This document shows, one piece after another, positions 8,396 through 13,396 of a stretch of DNA of 24,189 nucleotides (its first letter is position 1; every line of letters begins with the position of its first letter). The stretch covers positions 1 to 24,189 of the forward strand of contig CAYNGD010000024.1 of NCBI GenBank assembly GCA_964396965.1, read 5' to 3'. Made by a program: the position numbers and the translations under genes. The notes under the pieces were generated by a model that was not told the DNA's origin, did not search any database, and saw only the letters and a program-made list of their open reading frames with translations. This DNA is from JABMRW01 sp964396965. GTDB lineage: Bacteria; Chloroflexota; Dehalococcoidia; Dehalococcoidales; BS750m-G39.

Positions 8396-8424
8396 ATTAT
8401 AACACATTAAGGTGACTAATACAA
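8396..8424 (-). promoter_or_regulatory. Leftward promoter for the int operon
   Basis: A minus-strand TATAAT at 8396-8401 preceded by TG one base upstream (extended -10), with a weak -35 (TTGTAT, 8419-8424) at 17 nt. It would drive the RHH gene, the small gene, int and, in the integrated state, dinB. Confidence 0.55.
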
Positions 8425-8442
8425 TACCTTTCGGCACTATTT

Positions 8443-8471
8443 TTGACAAGAGGTGGACAATTGTGTATATT
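8443..8471 (+). promoter_or_regulatory. Strong rightward promoter with no ORF behind it
   Basis: TTGACA (8443-8448), exactly 17 nt, then TATATT (8466-8471). Transcription would start near 8478. No coding frame follows, and a hairpin terminator lies only about 40-60 nt downstream. Confidence 0.6.
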
Positions 8472-8477
8472 GAAGAT

Positions 8478-8544
8478 GCAATCAAAGCAAGTGGGATTCT
8501 TTTCCATTTGCGGGAAAGGTCACCTCCCCGGTGACCTTTTTCCT
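8478..8544 (+). ncRNA. Candidate small RNA (about 65 nt)
   Basis: A consensus promoter upstream and an intrinsic terminator (8515-8540) delimit a short non-coding transcript. Its terminator loop and arm contain TCACCTCC, complementary to the GGAGGTGA in the int ribosome site. Antisense control of Shine-Dalgarno regions is therefore possible. The ends are inferred from spacing only. Confidence 0.4.
8515..8540 (+). terminator. Rho-independent terminator
   Basis: AAAGGTCACC and GGTGACCTTT form a perfect 10-bp stem around a TCCCC loop, followed by T and pyrimidine-rich sequence. The A/T ends make it potentially bidirectional. Confidence 0.6.
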
Positions 8545-8554
8545 TTACATAATA

Positions 8555-8620
8555 ATTGTACAATGTATGATTTTTATGTTAAGTTGGTAAATCAATGCAT
8601 GCATTGATTTTTATGTTAAC
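8555..8620. repeat. Palindrome and direct-repeat cluster (operator or origin candidate)
   Basis: This AT-rich segment holds the 10-bp palindrome ATTGTACAAT (8555-8564), a 15-bp direct repeat TGATTTTTATGTTAA (8568-8582 and 8605-8619), and a perfect 22-bp palindrome at 8589-8610 centred on GCATGC. It sits between the int operon and the end of the small-gene block. The layout suits an operator, a partition site or a replication origin. Confidence 0.6.
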
Positions 8621-8654
8621 TTGACAGCATCATGAGAGTACCATAAAATAAAAA

Positions 8655-8678
8655 TGCACTGAAATTTTTATCAGTGCA
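8655..8678. other. Hairpin in AT-rich intergenic DNA
   Basis: TGCACTGA and TCAGTGCA form an 8-bp stem around AATTTTTA. There is no T-run beyond either arm. It forms part of the gene-free stretch 8376-8728. Confidence 0.45.
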
Positions 8679-8725
8679 GAACGTCGGCTTCCAAAAGAAG
8701 CAAGACGGTTTCGTTCTTCGGGAGG

Positions 8726-8750
8726 AGGTCAGCTTTCGGGCTGACCTTTT
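8726..8750 (+). terminator. Hairpin at the end of the small-gene block
   Basis: AGGTCAGC and GCTGACCT pair around TTTCGG, followed by TTTTCC on the plus strand. It overlaps the last codons of the leftward gene ending at 8729. As a terminator it reads better rightward than leftward, so its role is unclear. Confidence 0.4.
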
Positions 8751-9004
8751 CCTTCCTCTGGTTCTTTGAGGTATTTTATCTCACGGACGACTTCCTTCGG
8801 GATTACGTTAATGTCCTCATAGCTGGTTATGCCTTCGTCTTCCCCCATCGAGCTAGCTACAACCACGTCACCGCCTTCACCATCCCGTAGCAAAAAGCCA
8901 ACGGTTTCACACTCAATGGGGGTACAATCATCTAACTTGTGTGCCGGTATCGGCCCCTCGTAAAACGCAATATCAACCCACCGGATTTTTACTAGTTCGT
9001 TCAT
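8729..9004 (-). CDS. Small acidic protein, last gene of the coupled block
   Basis: A 91-aa acidic protein with no recognized family. The N-terminal half (VKIRWVDIAFYEGPIPAHKL, then TVGFLLRDGEGGDVVVASSM) looks like a small beta-barrel of the kind common in phage accessory proteins. The C-terminal tail is Glu/Lys-rich. Its ATG overlaps the stop of the preceding gene (ATGA, 9001-9004), so it is probably translationally coupled to the membrane-protein genes. Confidence 0.7.
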   Translation of the reverse strand: MNELVKIRWVDIAFYEGPIPAHKLDDCTPIECETVGFLLRDGEGGDVVVASSMGEDEGITSYEDINVIPKEVVREIKYLKEPEEGKGQPES

Positions 9005-9429
9005 CCCTGACCAACTTTCGCATAAATCCTGATGGATGCCGTACTGTCAGAACTCAACCAGATTTCCTTGATGACCGCAGCCTCCATGTCACAGTTAATG
9101 GTTTCGTTCTTCTTAACTCCAACCTGGTCAAGTAAGTCGTGTTCATCGGTTGTAGAGACGTAAACATCTCCGTCTCCGTCATTGATTAGGGAAAAGGAAA
9201 TCCAGGGAGGGTAAACTTTGAGGTGCTTGACTGCTGTGGTCAAGCTGTATTTCAAATTTTTTGTACCTGACGGTAGAGCCTTCTGTTCAGAGACTTCAAT
9301 CACTTGCACGCTTTCTGAGGCTATCTGCTGCGGTTTATGATTACGCATCCAGTACCAAATCAAAAATACCCCACCAGCAATCACAAGAACCGCAGCCCAA
9401 CCCGTGAACTGAAAACTAGGTTCCTTCAC
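9001..9429 (-). CDS. Single-pass membrane protein with a beta-rich domain
   Basis: A 142-aa protein. A short N-terminus and one hydrophobic helix (about 9-28, WAAVLVIAGGVFLIWYW) are followed by Arg/Asn/His, a linker, and a Ser/Thr/Asp-rich, probably beta-sandwich domain (about 55-142). This suggests a bitopic protein displaying a small beta domain. It starts by ATGA overlap with the 53-aa gene and ends by ATGA overlap with the next. It is a candidate virion membrane or spike-base protein, inferred only from operon context and composition. Confidence 0.75.
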   Translation of the reverse strand: MKEPSFQFTGWAAVLVIAGGVFLIWYWMRNHKPQQIASESVQVIEVSEQKALPSGTKNLKYSLTTAVKHLKVYPPWISFSLINDGDGDVYVSTTDEHDLLDQVGVKKNETINCDMEAAVIKEIWLSSDSTASIRIYAKVGQG

Positions 9430-9587
9430 TTCCCTATACTCCCCAGGTTAAGTTTTGGTTTCTCTACGCTAGTAGTAACTTGCGTTATACGGCTTTTGAA
9501 CCATAAATAGAGGCCGAAGGCGGCACAGAGTAGAAAGACGACGCCGAGGCCGCTTATCTCTAGTTTTATTACGCCCTGCTTATGCAC
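9426..9587 (-). CDS. Small single-pass membrane protein, GTG start
   Basis: A 53-aa protein. A few N-terminal residues (VHKQGVIKLE) lead into one transmembrane helix (SGLGVVFLLCAAFGLYLWF), then a basic stop-transfer KSR and a short polar tail. The GTG start overlaps the stop of the upstream gene (GTGCATAA), and its TGA overlaps the next ATG. The reading frame exactly fills the gap between two coupled genes, which is the strongest support. Function is unknown; small membrane proteins like this occur in membrane-containing virions and as holins. Confidence 0.7.
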   Translation of the reverse strand: MHKQGVIKLEISGLGVVFLLCAAFGLYLWFKSRITQVTTSVEKPKLNLGSIGK

Positions 9588-9873
9588 TCTTATCTATCTC
9601 CGTAATGAGGTCTAACGGTACACTTGACGTTGTGTTACAGTAAGCCCAGAGCAAATTTGCGTTACTCAGTTTTAGCCTGGTCGGCGTGTCCAAGGGTAAG
9701 GAGTACCTGGTATTCTCGCTCAGGGCGCCAGAATAACTACCGGAAAGATAAACCGAATTGGAGGTTGCCCCAGGCCTGAGTATTAGTTCGCCAAAATCTG
9801 GCACAATATTGTCAAGTTGTTTCGGGGCAGGGTCACTAACGTTGCAGAGTTCGTACCTTTTCGTCATTATCAT
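9580..9873 (-). CDS. Small beta-rich protein
   Basis: A 97-aa protein with no cysteine-based motif and no membrane segment. Alternating polar/hydrophobic stretches (GELILRPGATSNSVYLSG, RYSLPLDTPTRLKLSNANLL, SSVPLDLITEID) suggest a compact beta fold. It resembles phage-type decoration or spike subunits in style, but no homology is claimed. The start may be ATG 9873 or the ATG two codons later. It overlaps both neighbours, so stoichiometric translation with them is likely. Confidence 0.7.
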   Translation of the reverse strand: MIMTKRYELCNVSDPAPKQLDNIVPDFGELILRPGATSNSVYLSGSYSGALSENTRYSLPLDTPTRLKLSNANLLWAYCNTTSSVPLDLITEIDKSA

Positions 9874-10208
9874 CGGTTTACCTTATACTGTACCGTTGTC
9901 GTTTTTTGCCACGGCCACTTTTGGTCTTTGACACGCCTGTAAATGACCCAGGACAGTCCGCCAACAAGCAACAGTGTCATTAAGTTGACCTTGGGTGACG
10001 GATTTCTCTTTCGCCTCTTGGGGTTTGGCATGATCATGCCGCCCTCACCATAGGGGTAAGGAATGAAGGGGTTCTCACCACGGCTTTCCGCCCACGCCTG
10101 AGAAAGTGCCTCAGATGAATCGTAGCCTTCAGCCCTCAGTTCACCGGCCCTACTCATGACCATGCTCTTTGTTTCGTCAACAGGATTTAGTGATAAATAT
10201 TCCTTCAT
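9870..10208 (-). CDS. C-terminally anchored membrane protein with an SRAGELRAEGY motif
   Basis: A 112-aa protein. The N-terminal helical segment (about 14-44, SRAGELRAEGYDSSEALSQA) has the pattern seen in some small phage proteins: an Arg/Gly helix, then 'SEAL..AW'. A Pro/Gly-rich linker, a basic cluster (PKRRKRNP, 63-70), one transmembrane helix (about 74-90) and a basic tail follow. Orientation by the positive-inside rule is ambiguous. Coupled to both neighbours by 1-4 nt overlaps. Function is unknown; a virion membrane component is plausible. Confidence 0.75.
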   Translation of the reverse strand: MKEYLSLNPVDETKSMVMSRAGELRAEGYDSSEALSQAWAESRGENPFIPYPYGEGGMIMPNPKRRKRNPSPKVNLMTLLLVGGLSWVIYRRVKDQKWPWQKTTTVQYKVNR

Positions 10209-10900
10209 TATCGCACCCCCGTATCTTTTACTACTCCATCCCTCTCACCCGTATCGTAGATTATATTGACTCGCTCCTTAGACTCTTCAGGAACCGGCGG
10301 TGGTTGGTAGTCCGGAAGTTCAACGGTGATCACATCGTTCCGTGACCACTTTTGAGTTCCGTATTTAACAGGCAGTAGTGGCCGTTTCTTTCCTACGTAC
10401 TGACCGATTACTCCCAGGTACGGGTGACACACTGTGATTGTCTGCTCGTCAACGGCCTGCTGTTCAGTCAACTTTGCCTCTGCAACGTACTGCTCGTCAG
10501 ACTTGCTCAATACTGCGTCCTGAATAGCTCTTGATGCCTTTTGGGCAGACGATAACGAAGCTAACCATTCGGCATTTTTGACGGGGTCTAGGGCTGCGGC
10601 ATGGTCCGCGTCAATACCATCGAGAATCTGCTGGAAAGTTTTGCTGCGGTCAATGTTGCCTATCGGAACGTAGCCGATGCCCAGTTTCGAGTATATCGTT
10701 GATAAGTTGCTATCGTTAGAAAAATCCGCTCTAGTGAACATAGCCCGCAATTCCAAAATTCGGAAAAAATCCGCAGACGGGTAAAGTTGAAGTGCCTTGT
10801 GTGCTACGCTGACGAAATCCTGATATGTCGAGTCCTTGAAGCCACTCAATACCACCGAATTGTTTACGGGCACAAACCACGATTCTATTTTATCGCTCAT
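10208..10900 (-). CDS. Largest protein of the coupled block, candidate structural protein
   Basis: A 230-aa soluble-looking protein with no recognized family. The N-terminal half mixes beta-like and helical stretches (VVLSGFKDSTYQDFVSVAHK; FFRILELRAMFTRADF). The middle is a long charged helix (about 105-155), and a Pro-rich segment (LPDYQPPPVPEE) precedes the C-terminus. It is first in the leftward block, with an AGGAGGGAAAG ribosome site. Being the largest product of the block, it could be a capsid or minor structural protein, though it lacks the obvious beta-richness of a jelly roll. Confidence 0.75.
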   Translation of the reverse strand: MSDKIESWFVPVNNSVVLSGFKDSTYQDFVSVAHKALQLYPSADFFRILELRAMFTRADFSNDSNLSTIYSKLGIGYVPIGNIDRSKTFQQILDGIDADHAAALDPVKNAEWLASLSSAQKASRAIQDAVLSKSDEQYVAEAKLTEQQAVDEQTITVCHPYLGVIGQYVGKKRPLLPVKYGTQKWSRNDVITVELPDYQPPPVPEESKERVNIIYDTGERDGVVKDTGVR

Positions 10901-10924
10901 CTTTCCCTCCTAAATACCTTGCTT

Positions 10925-10980
10925 GGGGCGGGAGTAACTATTCGCTTCGCCGAGTTACCCCTCACGACGTGCCCCGCCCC
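10925..10980. other. Branched inverted repeat in a non-coding leader
   Basis: GGGGCGGG (10925-10932) pairs with CCCGCCCC (10973-10980). Inside, GTAACT (10934-10939) pairs with AGTTAC (10953-10958), with GGG/CCC extending the stem. This suggests a three-way RNA or DNA structure between the zinc-finger gene and the coupled block. It does not fold as a tRNA. Confidence 0.45.
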
Positions 10981-11053
10981 TCGTAAGGCTTGGAACTACC
11001 GAAAGAGTACCTAACAGCCGGTAATCCTGGGAGAAAACCGGCTGGAATTTTCC

Positions 11054-11097
11054 GGGTGGAGGCAGGCAAATCCTCCACCCTTTGAAAGGAGGTGATG
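11054..11097. other. Nine-bp hairpin next to a full anti-16S sequence
   Basis: GGGTGGAGG and CCTCCACCC pair around a 9-nt loop (11054-11080). Four bases later AAAGGAGGTGAT (11085-11096) is complementary to the conserved 16S 3' end. The ATG at 11095 is too close to that site for normal initiation, and the 52-codon rightward frame runs over the zinc-finger gene. The 10901-11153 stretch holds no gene I can support. Confidence 0.4.
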
Positions 11098-11153
11098 CCA
11101 CCAGAGTACTACGCTGGCAGCAACCTATATCCCCACCGGTACACACCGGCAGG

Positions 11154-11345
11154 CTATTCTTCAAACTCTTCTCTCGTAACATATCGGTACCTTATCCAAT
11201 ATTCACTCTGTTCGGCCACTTCTGTAGCTCTTCTCTTTCCGTATTTGTGAACATTAACTAAATGATTCCGTAAGACGTAACGATACTCAGTATCGTAACC
11301 ACATTCAGGGCACCTATAGATTTTAGGCGGTATCTTTTCAGACAT
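11154..11345 (-). CDS. C2H2-type zinc-finger protein
   Basis: A 63-aa protein with one classical finger: C12-x2-C15-x12-H28-x4-H33 (YRCPECGYDTEYRYVLRNH, then LVNVH). A basic stretch (KYGKRRATE) and a charged helical tail follow. Single C2H2 fingers of this spacing are common in eukaryotes and in archaea and their viruses, and less usual in bacterial elements. It probably binds DNA. It is the first gene after the SOS-box promoter, so it may be an SOS-induced regulator of the downstream block. The ribosome site is weak (GAGAG). Confidence 0.8.
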   Translation of the reverse strand: MSEKIPPKIYRCPECGYDTEYRYVLRNHLVNVHKYGKRRATEVAEQSEYWIRYRYVTREEFEE

Positions 11346-11355
11346 CTCTCACAAT

Positions 11356-11383
11356 TTCACATTCACATTTATGATTTTATTAT
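11356..11383 (+). promoter_or_regulatory. Divergent rightward promoter
   Basis: TTCACA (11356-11361), 16 nt, TATTAT (11378-11383), with the LexA dyad starting on its last base. It would drive the 11420-13017 gene set. Confidence 0.45.
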
Positions 11384-11407
11384 AGAACATTCGTTCTACT
11401 TTGTCAA
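11379..11407 (-). promoter_or_regulatory. Perfect consensus leftward promoter with an embedded SOS box
   Basis: On the minus strand TTGACA (11402-11407), a 17-nt spacer (11385-11401) and TATAAT (11379-11384). Both hexamers match the sigma70 consensus at every position. The spacer contains the LexA-type dyad. The transcript would start near 11372 and read the zinc-finger gene, then the 10900-8729 block. Confidence 0.8.
11383..11398. promoter_or_regulatory. LexA (SOS) box
   Basis: TAGAACATTCGTTCTA is a perfect 6+4+6 dyad containing GAAC-N4-GTTC, the LexA site of Gram-positive bacteria and, by published work, of Dehalococcoides. It fills most of the spacer of the leftward promoter and overlaps the end of the rightward -10, so LexA could repress both directions. 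Confidence 0.75.
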
Positions 11408-11419
11408 TATCCACTGCTT

Positions 11420-12385
11420 TTGGGAGTGCTGACCAAAAAACAAAATGTGCTTACGTGTGAAGAAGTGCAAGCCCATCTCAGCACGTATTTTCAAACAAAA
11501 CATGATTGCAAATCTGATGAGCATCCTGGTCATATTGATTTGAAGGCGGCCAGTCACGCCTTCAAAAAAATTTTGAAAGGGGGCGATTTTTTGAAACATT
11601 TTCTCAAAGCATTAGTGGCGGTGGTGGTGGTGGCAGTGATTGTTGGTGGCGGAGTTTTCGGCTATCAGACATACCTCAAAACTGTCCAAGCACCAGGCAG
11701 CGCAACGGTTGTTGTGAGCGGCGATTTTTCCGTGAGCTGGCCGACAGCTAACGGGTACCCGGATTCCGTGACGTTTGGTAACGTGACCAGAGGCGAGGCC
11801 AGCGCCCCGATACCCTTCACCATTTCCAGCTTGACCCCGGAGGAGTTAGTTATCTGCGCACATGGTGAGGGGACTGGACTAGCTGGCTGGACGAGCTTCG
11901 TATGGGGCACCGATACGGTAGACCCTACAACGGAAGAGATTATTGCTCGTCCTCTGGCACCACAGGGCGGTGCTGATACTACCGTAAACCTGGCGCTGGA
12001 CGTCCCAACGACGGCTACTACCGGCGCGGAGGCCTTTACCCTATACTTTGGTAGCGTGTTGAATGGGCCGGTTACGGGTACCGTTACTCCTGTTTCCTCA
12101 AAGAGTACAGTCTCCTTTGCTCTCGGAAATGGGGCGCCGTTCACCTTTTCTGGTCAGCCGGGGGATACATTCACCCATACCATCACGCTTCAGGTCAACG
12201 CTGCTGGTCCGGCAGAGACTTCGACAACTATGGTGCTCGCACCTAACGATGTGTTGAGTGCAACGGCGACGATTCCCACTCTGCCGATTAGTACTCCGAT
12301 AACCTTCGATGTTACGTTCACGATACTCTCTCCTGCGGCACCAGGTGATCATCCCATCACGTTAACGTTCAATTACGTACCATAA
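11420..12385 (+). CDS. Membrane-anchored beta-rich surface protein
   Basis: Up to 321 aa. Residues 1-57 are cytosolic if translated and begin like a zinc-binding anti-sigma (ZAS) domain (LTCEEVQAHLSTYF), but no Hx3Cx2C follows. Residues 60-85 form one transmembrane or signal-anchor helix (ALVAVVVVAVIVGGGVFGY). The rest is Thr/Ser/Gly/Val-rich and looks like two extracellular beta-sandwich domains (about 95-225 and 230-321), with no cell-wall sorting signal. The start is uncertain. TTG 11420 and GTG 11426 lack a ribosome site, while TTG 11591 has AAAGGGGG at good spacing and would give a 264-aa signal-anchored protein. The gene is GC-richer than its neighbours. Confidence 0.75.
   Translation: MGVLTKKQNVLTCEEVQAHLSTYFQTKHDCKSDEHPGHIDLKAASHAFKKILKGGDFLKHFLKALVAVVVVAVIVGGGVFGYQTYLKTVQAPGSATVVVSGDFSVSWPTANGYPDSVTFGNVTRGEASAPIPFTISSLTPEELVICAHGEGTGLAGWTSFVWGTDTVDPTTEEIIARPLAPQGGADTTVNLALDVPTTATTGAEAFTLYFGSVLNGPVTGTVTPVSSKSTVSFALGNGAPFTFSGQPGDTFTHTITLQVNAAGPAETSTTMVLAPNDVLSATATIPTLPISTPITFDVTFTILSPAAPGDHPITLTFNYVP
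11539..11566. other. Strong hairpin at the 5' end of the surface-protein gene
   Basis: TTTGAAGGCG and CGCCTTCAAA form a perfect 10-bp stem around an 8-nt loop, just upstream of the AAAGGGGG ribosome site that would serve the TTG at 11591. Its presence slightly favours 11591 as the start, with a structured leader of about 200 nt. Confidence 0.5.
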
Positions 12386-12420
12386 AGGAGGTAAGGCTGG
12401 TCGGGCTGGCGGCCAGCCTA
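12386..12420 (+). promoter_or_regulatory. Shine-Dalgarno followed by a hairpin before the next start codon
   Basis: AAAGGAGGT follows the stop of the surface-protein gene. AGGCTGG (12394-12400) and CCAGCCT (12413-12419) can then pair, with an inner alternative using GGCTGG at 12404-12409. The next ATG is at 12429, too far for the SD unless the hairpin shortens the distance. The following TATTTT makes a weak terminator an alternative reading. Confidence 0.35.
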
Positions 12421-12428
12421 TTTTAACG

Positions 12429-12572
12429 ATGAAGTTATGCGGAGGATGTAAACATTTCCAAGACCCATGTCTCAAGTACCCTATTACCTTTGCTAACGGA
12501 GTAACCATTTATCCGATGGCCGTTGCCAAGAACACAAATGCCGATGGCTGTCCCCACTGGAGAAAAAAATGA
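12429..12572 (+). CDS. Small four-cysteine protein
   Basis: A 47-aa protein with C4, C7, C14 and C41 (MKLCGGCKHFQDPCL and DGCPHW), a common layout in small phage-encoded proteins probably binding zinc. Its TGA overlaps the ATG of the LuxR-HTH gene (ATGA), which supports real translation. Function is unknown. The ribosome site is either the distant AAAGGAGGT brought close by a hairpin, or none. Confidence 0.65.
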   Translation: MKLCGGCKHFQDPCLKYPITFANGVTIYPMAVAKNTNADGCPHWRKK

Positions 12573-12832
12573 AAGCGTTATCATCTAAGGAAGCCTTGAT
12601 TATGCACCTGATTGCCACTGGACTCACTAATAAGGAGATTGCCAGCGAGCTAGGTAATTCAATATGGACGATTAAGTCCCACGTCCGTTCGATACTTGAG
12701 AAAACCCATGCACGAAACAGGACACAGGCACTAATGTCATTGGTGAAGTGCCCTTATGATGGCTGCTATTTCGGCAAAAACGGAGACGGGCTTCAGACTT
12801 GCCCAAAGTGTCACGCTGAACTACTGTGCTAG
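12569..12832 (+). CDS. LuxR-type HTH protein with a zinc ribbon
   Basis: An 87-aa transcriptional regulator. Residues 4-56 form a clear LuxR/GerE helix-turn-helix (LSSKEALIMHLIATGLTNKE, then IASELGNSIWTIKSHV). The C-terminal part is a zinc ribbon, C61-x4-C66-x11-C78-x2-C81. There is no receiver or autoinducer domain, so the signal must come from the zinc module or a partner. It lies in the rightward set downstream of the SOS-box region and is a good candidate for the element's own gene-expression switch. Confidence 0.85.
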   Translation: MKALSSKEALIMHLIATGLTNKEIASELGNSIWTIKSHVRSILEKTHARNRTQALMSLVKCPYDGCYFGKNGDGLQTCPKCHAELLC

Positions 12833-12843
12833 AGGAGGTTACC

Positions 12844-13017
12844 ATGATAGGCGTAGGAGACCTGGAAATCAGTGAGACGACAAATGAGGGGGTCACTGTC
12901 AGGGTCTTATCCCTGATATTGATTGCGACACCGGATACTGACAACCGTGAGTTCATAGCCTCTGCTGTTTATGTCCTGCAACGGGCACTGGAAAAGGATA
13001 TCTCCAGTCAAAACTAA
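12844..13017 (+). CDS. Small protein, function unknown
   Basis: A 57-aa protein starting at ATG 12844 behind AGAGGAGG (the in-frame CTG-side extension from 12826 lacks one). It has a beta-like N-terminal half (GDLEISETTNEGVTVRVLSL) and a helical C-terminal half (NREFIASAVYVLQRALEKD). No family recognized. It sits 11 nt after the LuxR-HTH gene and is probably co-transcribed. Confidence 0.65.
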   Translation: MIGVGDLEISETTNEGVTVRVLSLILIATPDTDNREFIASAVYVLQRALEKDISSQN

Positions 13018-13029
13018 AGTGGAGGCGGG

Positions 13030-13221
13030 ATGCCACTAGCCCGATTACGGATACGCCCAGCCACACGGGAGGGGAAACACTATGAGCACTGGAATACCCA
13101 GGGCGTATTTTCCCCCGGCAGAGCCCGCCACGCGTTACTCGTCGTTCTCCCATATCTTATCGTTAAGCAGCATAGAGAGAGCAACCTCGTCCTTGTTCTT
13201 CAAAAAATCTTCATAGCATAA
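13030..13221 (+). CDS. Doubtful basic small ORF
   Basis: 63 codons after a GGAGGCGGG ribosome site. The product is Arg/His-rich with a short hydrophobic stretch (HALLVVLPYLIV) and resembles no family. Its 3' half is antisense to the better-supported gene at 13135-13305. A second frame starting at ATG 13081 behind GGAGGGG (43 codons) is equally possible. At most one is real. Confidence 0.25.
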   Translation: MPLARLRIRPATREGKHYEHWNTQGVFSPGRARHALLVVLPYLIVKQHRESNLVLVLQKIFIA

Positions 13222-13305
13222 CTGACAGACCTTAACGTGCTCCATCCACGCTACAGCCGCTTGCGTCAATTCGTCAAAGAGATACGAACCTTCTGGGCAC
13301 TGCAT
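13135..13305 (-). CDS. Mini zinc-binding anti-sigma-like (ZAS motif) protein
   Basis: A 56-aa protein with C3, then H23-x3-C27-x2-C30 (MEHVKVCQLC) in a helical context, followed by an acidic helix. Cys plus Hx3Cx2C is the ZAS signature of zinc-binding anti-sigma factors. No membrane segment is present, so it would be a soluble binder. It has a GAGGAGG ribosome site 10 nt before the ATG. The composition is more protein-like than the opposing rightward frame. Binding a host sigma factor or RNA polymerase is an attractive but unproven role. Confidence 0.6.
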   Translation of the reverse strand: MQCPEGSYLFDELTQAAVAWMEHVKVCQLCYEDFLKNKDEVALSMLLNDKIWENDE

Positions 13306-13325
13306 ATCTTCAATACCTCCTCATC

Positions 13326-13348
13326 GGTCAGGCCGACTTCGGCCTGCC
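13326..13348. other. GC hairpin upstream of the mini-ZAS gene
   Basis: CAGGCCG and CGGCCTG pair around ACTT, extended by GG/CC with one bulged T. No T-run follows in either direction. It lies in the leader of the leftward mini-ZAS gene, so it may control its translation. Confidence 0.4.
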
Positions 13349-13396
13349 AACGACAACGACACCCCACACCCTTTCGGGCAAAACTAACCACTAGAA

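Noticed and set aside
8555..8620. CRISPR-like repeat array
   Set aside because: Only two direct repeat copies of 15 bp, with a palindrome between them and no regular spacers or cas genes.
10925..10980. Structured repeat considered as a tRNA
   Set aside because: No D arm, anticodon loop or TTC motif at the required positions.
10955..11182. Leftward ORF (75 codons) between the zinc-finger gene and the coupled block
   Set aside because: Low-quality product, no ribosome site, and it lies over the hairpin structures.
11665..12144. Leftward ORF (159 codons) opposite the surface-protein gene
   Set aside because: Antisense of the beta-rich coding sequence; the sense product has a coherent membrane helix and domain layout.
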